A stretch of 34,225 nucleotides of DNA from Dehalococcoidia bacterium (GTDB lineage Bacteria > Chloroflexota > Dehalococcoidia > Lucifugimonadales > UBA3495), in assembly GCA_002724585.1 (NCBI GenBank), contig PBPE01000032.1:8071-42295 (forward strand). Reading direction: 5' to 3'. The notes under the pieces are model-generated. The model was not told the DNA's origin and did not search any database. It saw nothing but the letters and a program-made list of their open reading frames with translations. Positions 7,064 through 14,262 of the stretch are shown here, piece after piece. The position numbers were made by a program, and so were the translations under genes. Numbering within the stretch: the stretch's first letter is position 1; every line of letters starts with the position of its first letter.

Positions 7064-8222
7064 GGATAGGGTTGCAATAGTAGGCATGGGGTGTAGTAAT
7101 TTTGGGGAACGCTGGGAGTCAAGCGCTGCAGATTTGATGGTAGAAGCCGGATATGAAGCGTATGCTGATGCTGGGTTGGAGGCTAAAGATATCCAAGCTG
7201 CATGGCTTGGAACGGTGAGTTCTTTTAGAACAGGACAACCATTGGCAGAGGCCCTCAAATTAGACTACATTCCTATTACAAGGGTTGAGAACGCATGTGC
7301 AACAGCCACTGACGCATTTCGGAACGCTTGTTATGCCGTTGCTGCCGGAATATATGACATCGTATTAGCTGTTGGGGTGGAAAAACTGAAGGATTCAGGA
7401 TTCTCTGGACTAGCTATACCTGAAGCTCCTGGTGCTGATGTTGCCCCACCTACACCTCCGCCATCCCAGTTTGCGATGGCGGCAACTCGTTACTTCCATC
7501 AATATGACATACCCTATGATAAAGGCAAGCTGACTCTGGCCGAAATTGCAACTAAAAATCATCATAACGGGACTCTTAATCCGAAAGCTCATTTCCAACG
7601 TGAAATAACTACAGATCAGGTTGTTAACGCTCCTATGATTGCGTGGCCCCTGGGTTTATTCGATTGTTGCGGCGTTAGTGACGGAGCTGCTGCAGCAATA
7701 ATTACTACACCAGAAATAGCCAAAGGGTTAAGGAAGGATTACGTATTAGTTAAAGGACTAGGCTTATCGGTGGGGGCATTCGGAGTTCTACGTGATGACT
7801 GGGACTTTACGCATTTCCCTGAGACTGTTAAGGCTAGTCAGGCTGCATACGAAGAGTCAGGTATATTGAATCCTAGGCAAGACATAGATCTAGCTATGGT
7901 GCACGATTGTTTTACCATCACCGAGTTGATTATTTACGAGGATCTAGGCTTTAGCGGTAGAGGTAAAGCATCAGATGATGTGCACTCAGGCAGTTTTACG
8001 CTGGAGGGTGATCTACCGGTTAATACTGACGGGGGGCTTAAGTGTTTTGGTCATCCTGTTGGAGCTAGCGGTATTCGCATGATTTATGAGGTGTACAAGC
8101 AATTGCAGGGAAAGGCAGAAGGTAGGCAACTTAAGAAAGCTGATGTGGGATTAACCCATAACTTAGGCGGAAGGCCCGGTTCATTCACTTGTTCAGTAGC
8201 TATTTTTGGATCTGCTGAATGA
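7050..8222 (+). CDS. SCP-x-type thiolase (acetyl-CoA acetyltransferase-like)
   Basis: A 390-residue thiolase of the SCP-x/archaeal type, which forms or cleaves 3-ketoacyl-CoA. The nucleophile Cys lies in ENACATATDAF, a second block HDCFTITELI is characteristic of SCP-x members, and the catalytic His is in KCFGHPVGASG. The end (HNLGGRPGSFTCSV) lacks the classic thiolase CxG loop, as expected for this branch. I place the start at ATG 7050, 8 bases after AAGGGG; GTG 7041 is an in-frame alternative. It overlaps the synthase/DUF35 gene by 14 bases, which implies coupled translation and a shared complex. In archaea the matching trio makes HMG-CoA from acetyl-CoA, but the partner here seems altered, so the substrate is uncertain. 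Confidence 0.88.
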   Translation: MRGIKDRVAIVGMGCSNFGERWESSAADLMVEAGYEAYADAGLEAKDIQAAWLGTVSSFRTGQPLAEALKLDYIPITRVENACATATDAFRNACYAVAAGIYDIVLAVGVEKLKDSGFSGLAIPEAPGADVAPPTPPPSQFAMAATRYFHQYDIPYDKGKLTLAEIATKNHHNGTLNPKAHFQREITTDQVVNAPMIAWPLGLFDCCGVSDGAAAAIITTPEIAKGLRKDYVLVKGLGLSVGAFGVLRDDWDFTHFPETVKASQAAYEESGILNPRQDIDLAMVHDCFTITELIIYEDLGFSGRGKASDDVHSGSFTLEGDLPVNTDGGLKCFGHPVGASGIRMIYEVYKQLQGKAEGRQLKKADVGLTHNLGGRPGSFTCSVAIFGSAE

Positions 8223-8258
8223 GGATAACGAAACATTCGAAAGTTGGGGAGTGCACTA

Positions 8259-9521
8259 GTGGGTAACTTTCTACAGACTATATCGAGCCGGTTTTTAATT
8301 GCATTACAGTATCAAGACTACAGGACCCTGTGGACAGCTAACCTATTGGCAGGTGCTTCGGCGTGGGCCTTAATCGTTGCCCGAGCAGTTCTAGCATTTG
8401 AAATCACTGGTTATTATTCTTGGGCAGGATTGGTAGTATTTGCTGCGATGATCCCAAGATTAGTAGCCACTCCTTTGATTGGATTTATAGCTGACAGATT
8501 TGATAGGCAAACGGTTTTGTCTTGGACGTATGCGCTAAATCTCCTACATAATGTTGCCTTGGCCATTCTCGTTATGACGAGCCTAATAGGGCCAATTTTG
8601 TTAGTATTACTCGCTTTCTTTAATGGAACTCTCCGTGCTTCTCAGATGACCGCGACGCAGTCTTTAGTCCCAAACTTAGTACCCAAAGAGCATTTATTGA
8701 ACGCTGTTGCTTTGAACCAGGCAACTCAACAAGGATCTAGAGCAGTTGGTCCCTTAGCGATTACTCCAGTCGTTCTTTATGTAGGCCTAGACTGGGCCTT
8801 TTGGGTTTGTGCTTTGTTTTATTTGGTAGGACTCATCCAGACTATGCGAATAAAGACTAGGTCTAGTGGAGATGTAGATAAACGAAAGAGTGTAGGAAGA
8901 AACATATTTGATGGTTTTTCTTATGTCTATACGACTCCTATCGTCCTAGCGATGATAATGTTCGCGGTGTTTCATTGCACTCTTACTATGTCTTACGAAT
9001 CACTCTTGCCGGCTATGTCTGAAATAATGAGTAAAACTGGTAATCCTAATCATGCGGTTTTGTTGATGTCAGGCATAGGCGTCGGAGCCTTGATATCATC
9101 GATACTTCTGGCAGGCGTTAAGACAGACGCCGTTAGAGGGCGAGTTTTCTTGTTTGTTGGGTTAACCAGTGGCCTTACATATATAGCCTTAGGTTTATCT
9201 TCTATGATGGAGATGGCTTTGTTATTTGCTGTCTTATTGGGGGCAAGTACTGCTGGTTTTATGACAGTTACTCATACAGTAATACAAGCTGTTGTTCCGG
9301 ATGGTGTTCGAGGTAGAGTCTCTGGAATATACAGCATGCATGTGGGTGGGAGTATGGCTTTCGCTAATCTACTCAATGGTATATTGGCTGATGTCTTTAA
9401 TGCACCACTAGTAATGACCATAACAGGTATCGCATTTCTCATACTATCCATTGTAAGCATAATTTATAAACCTGTGAGGTCTCTCTACTTTCCACGAATC
9501 TTCAATAGTGAACTCACGTAG
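8259..9521 (+). CDS. MFS transporter, EntS/MFS_3-like exporter
   Basis: A 420-residue membrane protein with about 12 hydrophobic segments. It opens with the cytosolic lead ALQYQDYRTLWTANLLAG typical of the MFS_3 (enterobactin exporter EntS-like) branch, and carries the loop 2-3 signature as GFIADRFDRQTVLSW. The loop NLVPKEHLLNAVALNQ is also typical, and the second half repeats the pattern with VPDGVRGRVSGIY. GTG at 8259 is chosen because GGGGAG lies 7 bases upstream; TTG at 8244 would overlap that ribosome site. It follows the thiolase gene by 36 bases and is probably in the same operon, so it may export that pathway's product. The cargo cannot be predicted. Confidence 0.87.
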   Translation: MGNFLQTISSRFLIALQYQDYRTLWTANLLAGASAWALIVARAVLAFEITGYYSWAGLVVFAAMIPRLVATPLIGFIADRFDRQTVLSWTYALNLLHNVALAILVMTSLIGPILLVLLAFFNGTLRASQMTATQSLVPNLVPKEHLLNAVALNQATQQGSRAVGPLAITPVVLYVGLDWAFWVCALFYLVGLIQTMRIKTRSSGDVDKRKSVGRNIFDGFSYVYTTPIVLAMIMFAVFHCTLTMSYESLLPAMSEIMSKTGNPNHAVLLMSGIGVGALISSILLAGVKTDAVRGRVFLFVGLTSGLTYIALGLSSMMEMALLFAVLLGASTAGFMTVTHTVIQAVVPDGVRGRVSGIYSMHVGGSMAFANLLNGILADVFNAPLVMTITGIAFLILSIVSIIYKPVRSLYFPRIFNSELT

Positions 9522-9785
9522 GAGACATGCATAATCCATAGTTGGTAGGGTATCACTGGCACTCTCTAGGGTACCCTAGGTGAAGGCGCTCCGTGGTGAA
9601 ACCTCAAGAAATTGCTGAAAATGGGTATCCTTTCTCCTTGACTTAAAAAAACTGATCTTGATATAAGTTAATGGCAACGTAGTGGGAAGTGATGGCGTCG
9701 GGGAGTTGCACTTTTATCGGTTTTTATTGATACGTCTCCACCGTCGTAACCCCAAGTAATAGTGTTGCTGGACTGATTTAGGCTT
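9522..9785 (+). promoter_or_regulatory. 264-base intergenic region: palindrome, promoter and long leader of minCDE
   Basis: The left half (9541-9630) has the palindrome CTAGGGTACCCTAG (9566-9579). It could alternatively pair as TAGGGTA (9546-9552) with TACCCTA (9572-9578), and GGTGAA occurs twice after it. The promoter is at 9638-9667. The leader then runs to 9785 with no coding frame of note. I cannot match the structure to a known riboswitch or small RNA family, and no protein or tRNA fits. Confidence 0.4.
9638..9667 (+). promoter_or_regulatory. Sigma-70-type promoter for minCDE
   Basis: TTGACT (9638-9643, 5 of 6) is followed after 18 bases by TATAAG (9662-9667, 5 of 6). Transcription would begin near 9674 and leave an untranslated leader of about 110 bases before the minC ATG. 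This is one of the best promoter matches in the window. Confidence 0.6.
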
Positions 9786-10850
9786 ATGCTCGAAACGAGT
9801 CTGATTAAAGTTATTGGCAGAGGGAGTACGGTTAATGTTTCAATAGACGATATTGAAGATATTTCTGTCGTATGCCAGCATTTGAATGATCATTTAGCGA
9901 CCAATCGATTCATGTATTCTACTGGGATTATCAATGTCGATGTGGGGCGTAGAATTTTGGTTAAGGAAGAACTGCACAAAATAAAGGAAATTATCGAATC
10001 GGAGTCTAATGTTACAGTATCGAGATTCTGGTGTGATCCTTCCACGTTATCTGACGCATTATCGGAAACTAATGGATTTGGAGTAGACCTCGCTGATCCT
10101 TCAAAAAAATGGCAATCTCAGCAGCCCATTGTAATTCAACATAATGATCCAGCAACTTATGTAGATCCTGATAGTTGTATAGAACAAGACGTCATTGATC
10201 TAGATGAGCATTTGTCGGATGGGGGTGGCATTTCCGAAACAATAGCTCCCGAGACGCCTGAATATTTGAATGGATTGATCAAAGCTACAGGCCATTCTGA
10301 CGAAGATCTGCATTATGACACTGAATATGCATCTTCAGCTATTTCAGAAATTACCGGCGCGGATGAGGATACTTTATTAGATGATCTTGTCGGTTTTCCT
10401 GTCAGAAATGAATCTGCCTCCCTTGACGTTAAGTCACCCAAAACCGAAGAACTGATAGACGCCTACCGAAGGAACGAGGCACTGTTTATAAAGACGACTT
10501 GTCGGTCCGGAGAGGTGATCAAGTACCCAGGAGATATAGTCGTACTGGCGGATGTAAACCCTGGTGCTCAACTAGTTGCTGACGGCGACATAATTATCTT
10601 TGGAAACCTTAGAGGGTTTGCTCACGCAGGTGCTAGTGGAGATACACAATCAGTAATAGTAGCATCTAATCTGAATGCTCACAGATTGCAAATTAGTGAG
10701 TGCACTGGAGTTTCACCTGAGAAATCAAATCGCAGTAAATCAAAAGGAAGTAAACCTAGGATAGCTTTCATTCGGCGTAATTCGATATATGTTGCGGCGT
10801 ACACTGGAAGGTTTGCTGGGTACACTGGAGGGGTATTGTATGAAGGGTAG
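9786..10850 (+). CDS. minC: MinC, division septum inhibitor, with a long acidic linker
   Basis: A 354-residue MinC, well above the usual 220-270. MinC blocks FtsZ assembly away from mid-cell and is recruited to the membrane by MinD. Residues 1-about 82 match the MinC N-domain (a DHLATNRFMYSTG block, then NVDVGRRILVKEELHKIKEI). Residues about 232-342 are the beta-helical C-domain: TTCRSGEVIKYPGDIVVLAD, VNPGAQLVADGDIIIFGNLR, GFAHAGASGD, then the TGVSPEK and RIAFIRRNSIYV tail. Between them lie about 140 residues rich in Asp, Glu and Ser with no recognisable fold, which accounts for the extra length. The ATG at 9786 lacks a strong ribosome site. The 3' end overlaps minD by 11 bases. Confidence 0.93.
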   Translation: MLETSLIKVIGRGSTVNVSIDDIEDISVVCQHLNDHLATNRFMYSTGIINVDVGRRILVKEELHKIKEIIESESNVTVSRFWCDPSTLSDALSETNGFGVDLADPSKKWQSQQPIVIQHNDPATYVDPDSCIEQDVIDLDEHLSDGGGISETIAPETPEYLNGLIKATGHSDEDLHYDTEYASSAISEITGADEDTLLDDLVGFPVRNESASLDVKSPKTEELIDAYRRNEALFIKTTCRSGEVIKYPGDIVVLADVNPGAQLVADGDIIIFGNLRGFAHAGASGDTQSVIVASNLNAHRLQISECTGVSPEKSNRSKSKGSKPRIAFIRRNSIYVAAYTGRFAGYTGGVLYEG

Positions 10851-11658
10851 GACCATAGTCATCACATCAGGAAAAGGCGGGGTGGGCAAAACCACTACGA
10901 CGGCCAATATTGGTACTGGATTAGCCATGCGAGGCCATAGAGTGGTTGTTATTGATACTGATATTGGGTTGCGGAACCTGGATGTTGTTATGGGACTGGA
11001 GAATCGTATTGTATACGATCTAGTTGACATAATCGAGGGCAGCTGCAAGATGCATCAAGGTATGATCAAAGATAAAAACAATCAGGATTTATATTTGATA
11101 CCAGCTGCTCAAACTCGCGATAAAAACTGTATCACCGAAGAACAAGTTAAGGAACTGTGCAGCAAGCTTGAGAGTGAATTTGACTACGTGTTAATTGACT
11201 GCCCTGCGGGGATAGAACAAGGATTTAAAAATGCTATTGCTGCAGCAGAGGAGGCAATTATTGTAACAACCCCGGAAGTTTCAGCTATACGCGATGCGGA
11301 CAGAGTAATTGGCTTGCTTGCAGCTGCGGAAATTCACAATCCTAAGCTGATAATTAACCGAATTAGACCAGGAATGGTTAAGCGCGGTGAGATGATGGAC
11401 AAAGATGACATCGTCGATTTGTTGGCTGTTGAAGTTCTTGGGATGGTTCCCGCTGATGATAGATTAATAACTGCGACTAATCAGGGTGTACCTGTAATAC
11501 ATGATAAACGGGCCGTTTCTGGTGCCGCTTTTTCGCGTATAACCGCCAGAATAGACGGGGATGATGTTCCATTGATGGATCTAGACCCTAAAACAGGTAT
11601 CATGGGGAAAGTAAAAGAAATCATGGGAATGAATAGAGGTGCTTACTCACATGCGTGA
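10840..11658 (+). CDS. minD: MinD, ParA-like septum-site ATPase
   Basis: A 272-residue MinD, the ATP-dependent membrane-binding partner of MinC and MinE. The deviant Walker A is SGKGGVGKTT (residues 9-18), with the signature lysine. DTDIGLRNLDVVMGLENR is the MinD switch block, and VLIDCPAGIEQGF carries Walker B. The tail contains GIMGKVKEIMGM, suited to be the membrane-targeting amphipathic helix. The ATG at 10840 is preferred over upstream in-frame starts because the Walker A then sits at the normal distance. It lies inside the end of minC (11-base overlap), and its own end overlaps minE by 8 bases, so the three are translated as a coupled unit. Confidence 0.96.
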   Translation: MKGRTIVITSGKGGVGKTTTTANIGTGLAMRGHRVVVIDTDIGLRNLDVVMGLENRIVYDLVDIIEGSCKMHQGMIKDKNNQDLYLIPAAQTRDKNCITEEQVKELCSKLESEFDYVLIDCPAGIEQGFKNAIAAAEEAIIVTTPEVSAIRDADRVIGLLAAAEIHNPKLIINRIRPGMVKRGEMMDKDDIVDLLAVEVLGMVPADDRLITATNQGVPVIHDKRAVSGAAFSRITARIDGDDVPLMDLDPKTGIMGKVKEIMGMNRGAYSHA

Positions 11659-11938
11659 ATTAATAAAATGGGTAATTGCCAAGCGAGATCAAACTCGAAT
11701 AGTTGCTAGCAAAATTTCGGCTCGTGAACGACTTCAAATGGTTTTGATGAGAGATCGTATGGACGTGTCACCAGATATCATGGATGCTCTAAAAAATGAC
11801 ATGAAAGATGTCATGTCTCGTTATCTTGTAGTTGAAGATGATTTTCAGGAGTTCGCCATACACCGATCAGATGAATCAGTCTTCCTAGTCTCAAATATAT
11901 TGGTAAAAGAATTACCCAGAAACACAGCTACGACCTAG
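11651..11938 (+). CDS. minE: MinE, topological specificity factor
   Basis: A 95-residue MinE, which displaces MinC from MinD and stimulates MinD ATPase so that division stays at mid-cell. The N-terminal membrane/MinD-binding segment runs RELIKWVIAKRDQT. The family core is ISARERLQMVLMRDRMDVSP followed by DIMDALKNDMKDVMSRYLVV (about 22-62). The C-terminal beta segment binds the partner subunit. ATG at 11651 gives the normal MinE N-terminus and lies within the end of minD. A strong terminator begins 29 bases after the stop, so the operon ends here. Confidence 0.93.
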   Translation: MRELIKWVIAKRDQTRIVASKISARERLQMVLMRDRMDVSPDIMDALKNDMKDVMSRYLVVEDDFQEFAIHRSDESVFLVSNILVKELPRNTATT

Positions 11939-11967
11939 AGCGGTATGATCATAGAGGGGACCGTGGA

Positions 11968-12013
11968 AACGGGGTAGATGATTTAGGTTCTTCACAGAAT
12001 CATCTACCCCGTT
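11968..12013 (+). terminator. Terminator-like hairpin after minE
   Basis: A perfect 16-bp stem: AACGGGGTAGATGATT (11968-11983) pairs with 11998-12013, around a 14-base loop. There is no clean U-run on the 3' side; the following bases are GGTATGTGTGTATTT. The position just after minE and before a new promoter supports termination. The final two bases of the stem form the first part of the next promoter's -35 box. Confidence 0.65.
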
Positions 12014-12040
12014 GGTATGTGTGTATTTGAGTAGTATAAT
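12012..12040 (+). promoter_or_regulatory. Promoter of the aminomutase-like gene, overlapping the minE hairpin
   Basis: TTGGTA (12012-12017, 4 of 6) is spaced 17 bases from a perfect TATAAT (12035-12040). Transcription would start near 12047, about 24 bases before the ATG, with AAAGGA at 12055-12060 as ribosome site. The first two bases of the -35 are the last two bases of the preceding hairpin. Confidence 0.65.
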
Positions 12041-12070
12041 CGTGGCCAATTATTAAAGGACGCGTACATC

Positions 12071-13399
12071 ATGAACTCAACCCACGATGAATTGTCCAGG
12101 TACTTGGAACTGACACTAAAGAGTAAAGCATTCTGGGAGAATGCTTGTGAATATTTGCCTGGGGGAGACAGCAGAAATTCTATCTATTGGCGTCCGTACC
12201 CGATCTTTATCGAATCTGCTAAAGGTGCGGTGGTCACCGATCTTGATGGTTATGAGAGACTGGATTTCATAAATACCATGACGACTATGATATTGGGGCA
12301 TGGATTCCAGCCAGTTATCGATGGTGTAACACGCCAATTAGACGCTGGAGTTGGTTACAACGCTCCGAATATTTATCAGGTTGAGTTGGCTCGACGTTTA
12401 TGCGAACGGATACCAAGTTGTGAGTTACTGAGATTTACTAATTCAGGTACCGAGGCAACGTTAAATGCTATTAGAGCGGCACGGGCGTTTACAGGAAGAA
12501 CAGCTTTTGCGAAAGTAGAAGGGGGATATCATGGAACGCACGATTCTGTATCTGTGAGTGTACGAGTTGATGTTTCCAAAGCAGGTAGTGCTAATGCCCC
12601 CCATGCATTAGCAGCAAGTGAAGGGCTGCCAAGTGAAATATTAGACCAAGTGGTCGTCTTGCCGTTCAATGATACGGAAGTAGCGCTAGCAATATTAGAA
12701 GAACATCATAGTGATCTAGCCGCAGTAATTGTAGAACCAGTCATGGGGTCAGTTGGTATGGTTCCTGCGAGCCATGAATTTCTGTCGATGCTACGTGGCT
12801 TTACTCAGGAACACGACATAGTATTAATTTTTGATGAAGTTATTAGCTACCGTGTCTCAATTGGTGGGTGTCAGTCCTATTATGGTATAACTCCAGATAT
12901 GACTGCTTTAGGCAAGATTATTGGTGGTGGTTTTCCAGTGGGTGCTTTTGGTGGGCGTAGGGATATCATGGAATTGTATGATCCGAGGATAGGCCCAAGA
13001 GTTGCTCATGCAGGGACGTTTAATGGAAATCCTGTTTCGATGTTAGCTGGAGTAATTACTCTTGATAACCTTACACCGAAAGTTTATCAAGAGCTAGAAA
13101 TACTCGGACACGAATTGCGTTCTCAAATTCAAAACATCTGTATTGATATGGAAGTTCCAGTGCAAGTTACGGGTATTGGATCTCTATTCGGTATTCATTT
13201 CGCAGATCACGGGATACACAACTACCGTGATATTGCTAATTGTAATAATGAACTACGGGATCGCGTGTTCTTAGGTCTTATGAATGAGGGTATATTGGTT
13301 GCTCCCAATTTAGTTGGCGCATTGTCAACTGAAACGAAACTTGAGGAAATTAGAGTGTTCTCTGAAACTTTTAGAAAAGTCCTGTCGAGAAATATTTGA
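12071..13399 (+). CDS. Class III aminotransferase, glutamate-1-semialdehyde aminomutase-like
   Basis: A 442-residue PLP enzyme of fold type I, class III, nearest to glutamate-1-semialdehyde 2,1-aminomutase (HemL). Key blocks: YLPGGDSRN (28-36), FTNSGTEATLNAIRAAR (122-138), EGGYHGTHDSV (150-160), IFDEVISYR with PLP-binding Asp255, and LGKIIGGGFPVGAFGGR with the Schiff-base Lys282. GTFNGNPVSMLAG follows. Genuine HemL usually reads DEVMTGFR and has a KFEGCYHGH block, so this could be a related aminotransferase or aminomutase for another substrate; the heme role is not assured. It is transcribed alone, between its own promoter and a strong terminator. Confidence 0.8.
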   Translation: MNSTHDELSRYLELTLKSKAFWENACEYLPGGDSRNSIYWRPYPIFIESAKGAVVTDLDGYERLDFINTMTTMILGHGFQPVIDGVTRQLDAGVGYNAPNIYQVELARRLCERIPSCELLRFTNSGTEATLNAIRAARAFTGRTAFAKVEGGYHGTHDSVSVSVRVDVSKAGSANAPHALAASEGLPSEILDQVVVLPFNDTEVALAILEEHHSDLAAVIVEPVMGSVGMVPASHEFLSMLRGFTQEHDIVLIFDEVISYRVSIGGCQSYYGITPDMTALGKIIGGGFPVGAFGGRRDIMELYDPRIGPRVAHAGTFNGNPVSMLAGVITLDNLTPKVYQELEILGHELRSQIQNICIDMEVPVQVTGIGSLFGIHFADHGIHNYRDIANCNNELRDRVFLGLMNEGILVAPNLVGALSTETKLEEIRVFSETFRKVLSRNI

Positions 13400-13432
13400 T
13401 TCCTACAATCTACGTGGCTTGTATTCAGGGAA

Positions 13433-13497
13433 TGAAAACATAGTTTTCACAGGAACAAGAAAGATGGGCTAGATAGCCCATCTTTCTTGTTCCTGTG
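13433..13497. terminator. Bidirectional terminator with a 23-bp perfect stem
   Basis: 13448-13470 pairs perfectly with 13475-13497 around the loop AGAT. A smaller 7-bp hairpin (TGAAAAC / GTTTTCA, 13433-13449) abuts and shares two bases with it. It lies between the convergent aminomutase-like gene and the ABM gene, with TTT on the rightward side and an A-rich (leftward U-rich) stretch on the other. The ABM stop codon is only 7 bases beyond the stem. Confidence 0.88.
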
Positions 13498-13503
13498 TTT
13501 GGA

Positions 13504-13833
13504 TTAGTCCACTGGGGCACGCTTTTCCCACTTCTCCGGCGGAGGATATACTGGGGTTGCTAGTCTGCGTACGTTTTCAGTAGCAAACCAATCTTTGCAT
13601 TCCTCTCTCCATTTGACATAATGCGGGGCGTTTCGGTGTGCTTCAACTGCAGCATCATCTTTGTAGATTTCATATAGGTGTATCTGGTTTTCGTCTTCGT
13701 TATCTTGAAGTACGTCAAACCTGAGGCACCCCGGTTCGTCATTGTTTGATCCTCGCGCGTCACCCATCATTGACGCCATGAACTGGTCTTTAAACCCGGG
13801 TTTGATATTGATTGTCACGACTAGGGCTATCAT
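13504..13833 (-). CDS. ABM-domain protein (antibiotic biosynthesis monooxygenase family)
   Basis: A 109-residue single-domain ABM protein of the dimeric ferredoxin-like fold, a family that includes cofactor-free quinol monooxygenases and YgiN-like proteins. The first strand is MIALVVTINIKPG (1-13). EPGCLRFDVLQDN (33-45) and IHLYEIYKDDAAVEAHRNAP (51-70) follow, then HYVKWREE and the final strand before PVYPPPEKW. A textbook AGGAGG ribosome site precedes the ATG. The substrate cannot be predicted, and some family members act in heme or quinone chemistry. Confidence 0.85.
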   Translation of the reverse strand: MIALVVTINIKPGFKDQFMASMMGDARGSNNDEPGCLRFDVLQDNEDENQIHLYEIYKDDAAVEAHRNAPHYVKWREECKDWFATENVRRLATPVYPPPEKWEKRAPVD

Positions 13834-13876
13834 TCTACCTCCTTATATCTGGTGTATATCCCGTATAGCCAGCGAC

Positions 13877-13905
13877 ATTATATCTATGAGCATGATTAGT
13901 TACAA
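13877..13905 (-). promoter_or_regulatory. Leftward promoter for the ABM gene
   Basis: On the leftward strand TTGTAA (complement of 13900-13905, 4 of 6) is 17 bases from a perfect TATAAT (complement of 13877-13882). Transcription would start near 13870, about 37 bases before the ATG. A weaker rightward TTGTTA (13911-13916)/TAGGAT (13935-13940) pair, 18 bases apart, could serve the glutaredoxin-like gene. Confidence 0.55.
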
Positions 13906-13975
13906 GAAAATTGTTATGGTGACACGTGTGGTCATAGGATGTAGAATTTCCCAAATCGATAGTTTGGAGATATTG

Positions 13976-14191
13976 ATGGGTGATATACCAATTGTATACA
14001 CATTAACGGTCTGTCCGGCATGTGACCTTTTGAGGGATACGTGGCGTCGTGAAGGAATCCAGTATGAAGAGCGTAGAGTAGACCAGAGTCAGGATACCCT
14101 CGATGAGGCATTAGATTACGGAGATTCCGTTCCGATAATTGTTTATCCTGATGGAAAAGTTGAAATTGGATTTCAGGGCCAGACTGGTTGA
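13976..14191 (+). CDS. Small glutaredoxin-like protein
   Basis: A 71-residue thioredoxin-fold protein with a CPAC redox motif (Cys13-Cys16) after the first strand PIVYTLTV. It has an IQYEERRVD second strand and the VPIIVYPDG cis-proline loop. It is slightly shorter than usual glutaredoxins (75-85). The frame stays open upstream, but ATG 13976 is chosen because GGAG sits 6 bases before it and the fold begins directly after. It would work as a thiol-disulfide carrier in the cytosol. The next gene is also thioredoxin-like and starts 71 bases later. Confidence 0.8.
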   Translation: MGDIPIVYTLTVCPACDLLRDTWRREGIQYEERRVDQSQDTLDEALDYGDSVPIIVYPDGKVEIGFQGQTG

Positions 14192-14262
14192 GAGATTGGG
14201 TAACCGGCCGGTGGTCGGTAAAGAAGAAAACGAACTTTAGATTTAATTTAAGGGAGCAGGTC

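Noticed and set aside
9541-9785. Possible riboswitch (B12-like CACTGGCAC and GGTGAAA pieces)
   Set aside because: The fragments are isolated, in the wrong order, and the region at 9541-9630 lies upstream of the promoter, so most of it would not be in the minC leader.
11796-11814. ATGACAT/ATGTCAT 7-bp inverted repeat within minE
   Set aside because: Short, inside coding sequence, and explained by repeated Asp-Met/Asp-Val codons; likely chance.
13742-13975. Longer N-terminus for the glutaredoxin-like gene
   Set aside because: It would overlap the ABM gene and its promoter on the other strand, adds residues unlike the fold, and a good ribosome site exists for ATG 13976.
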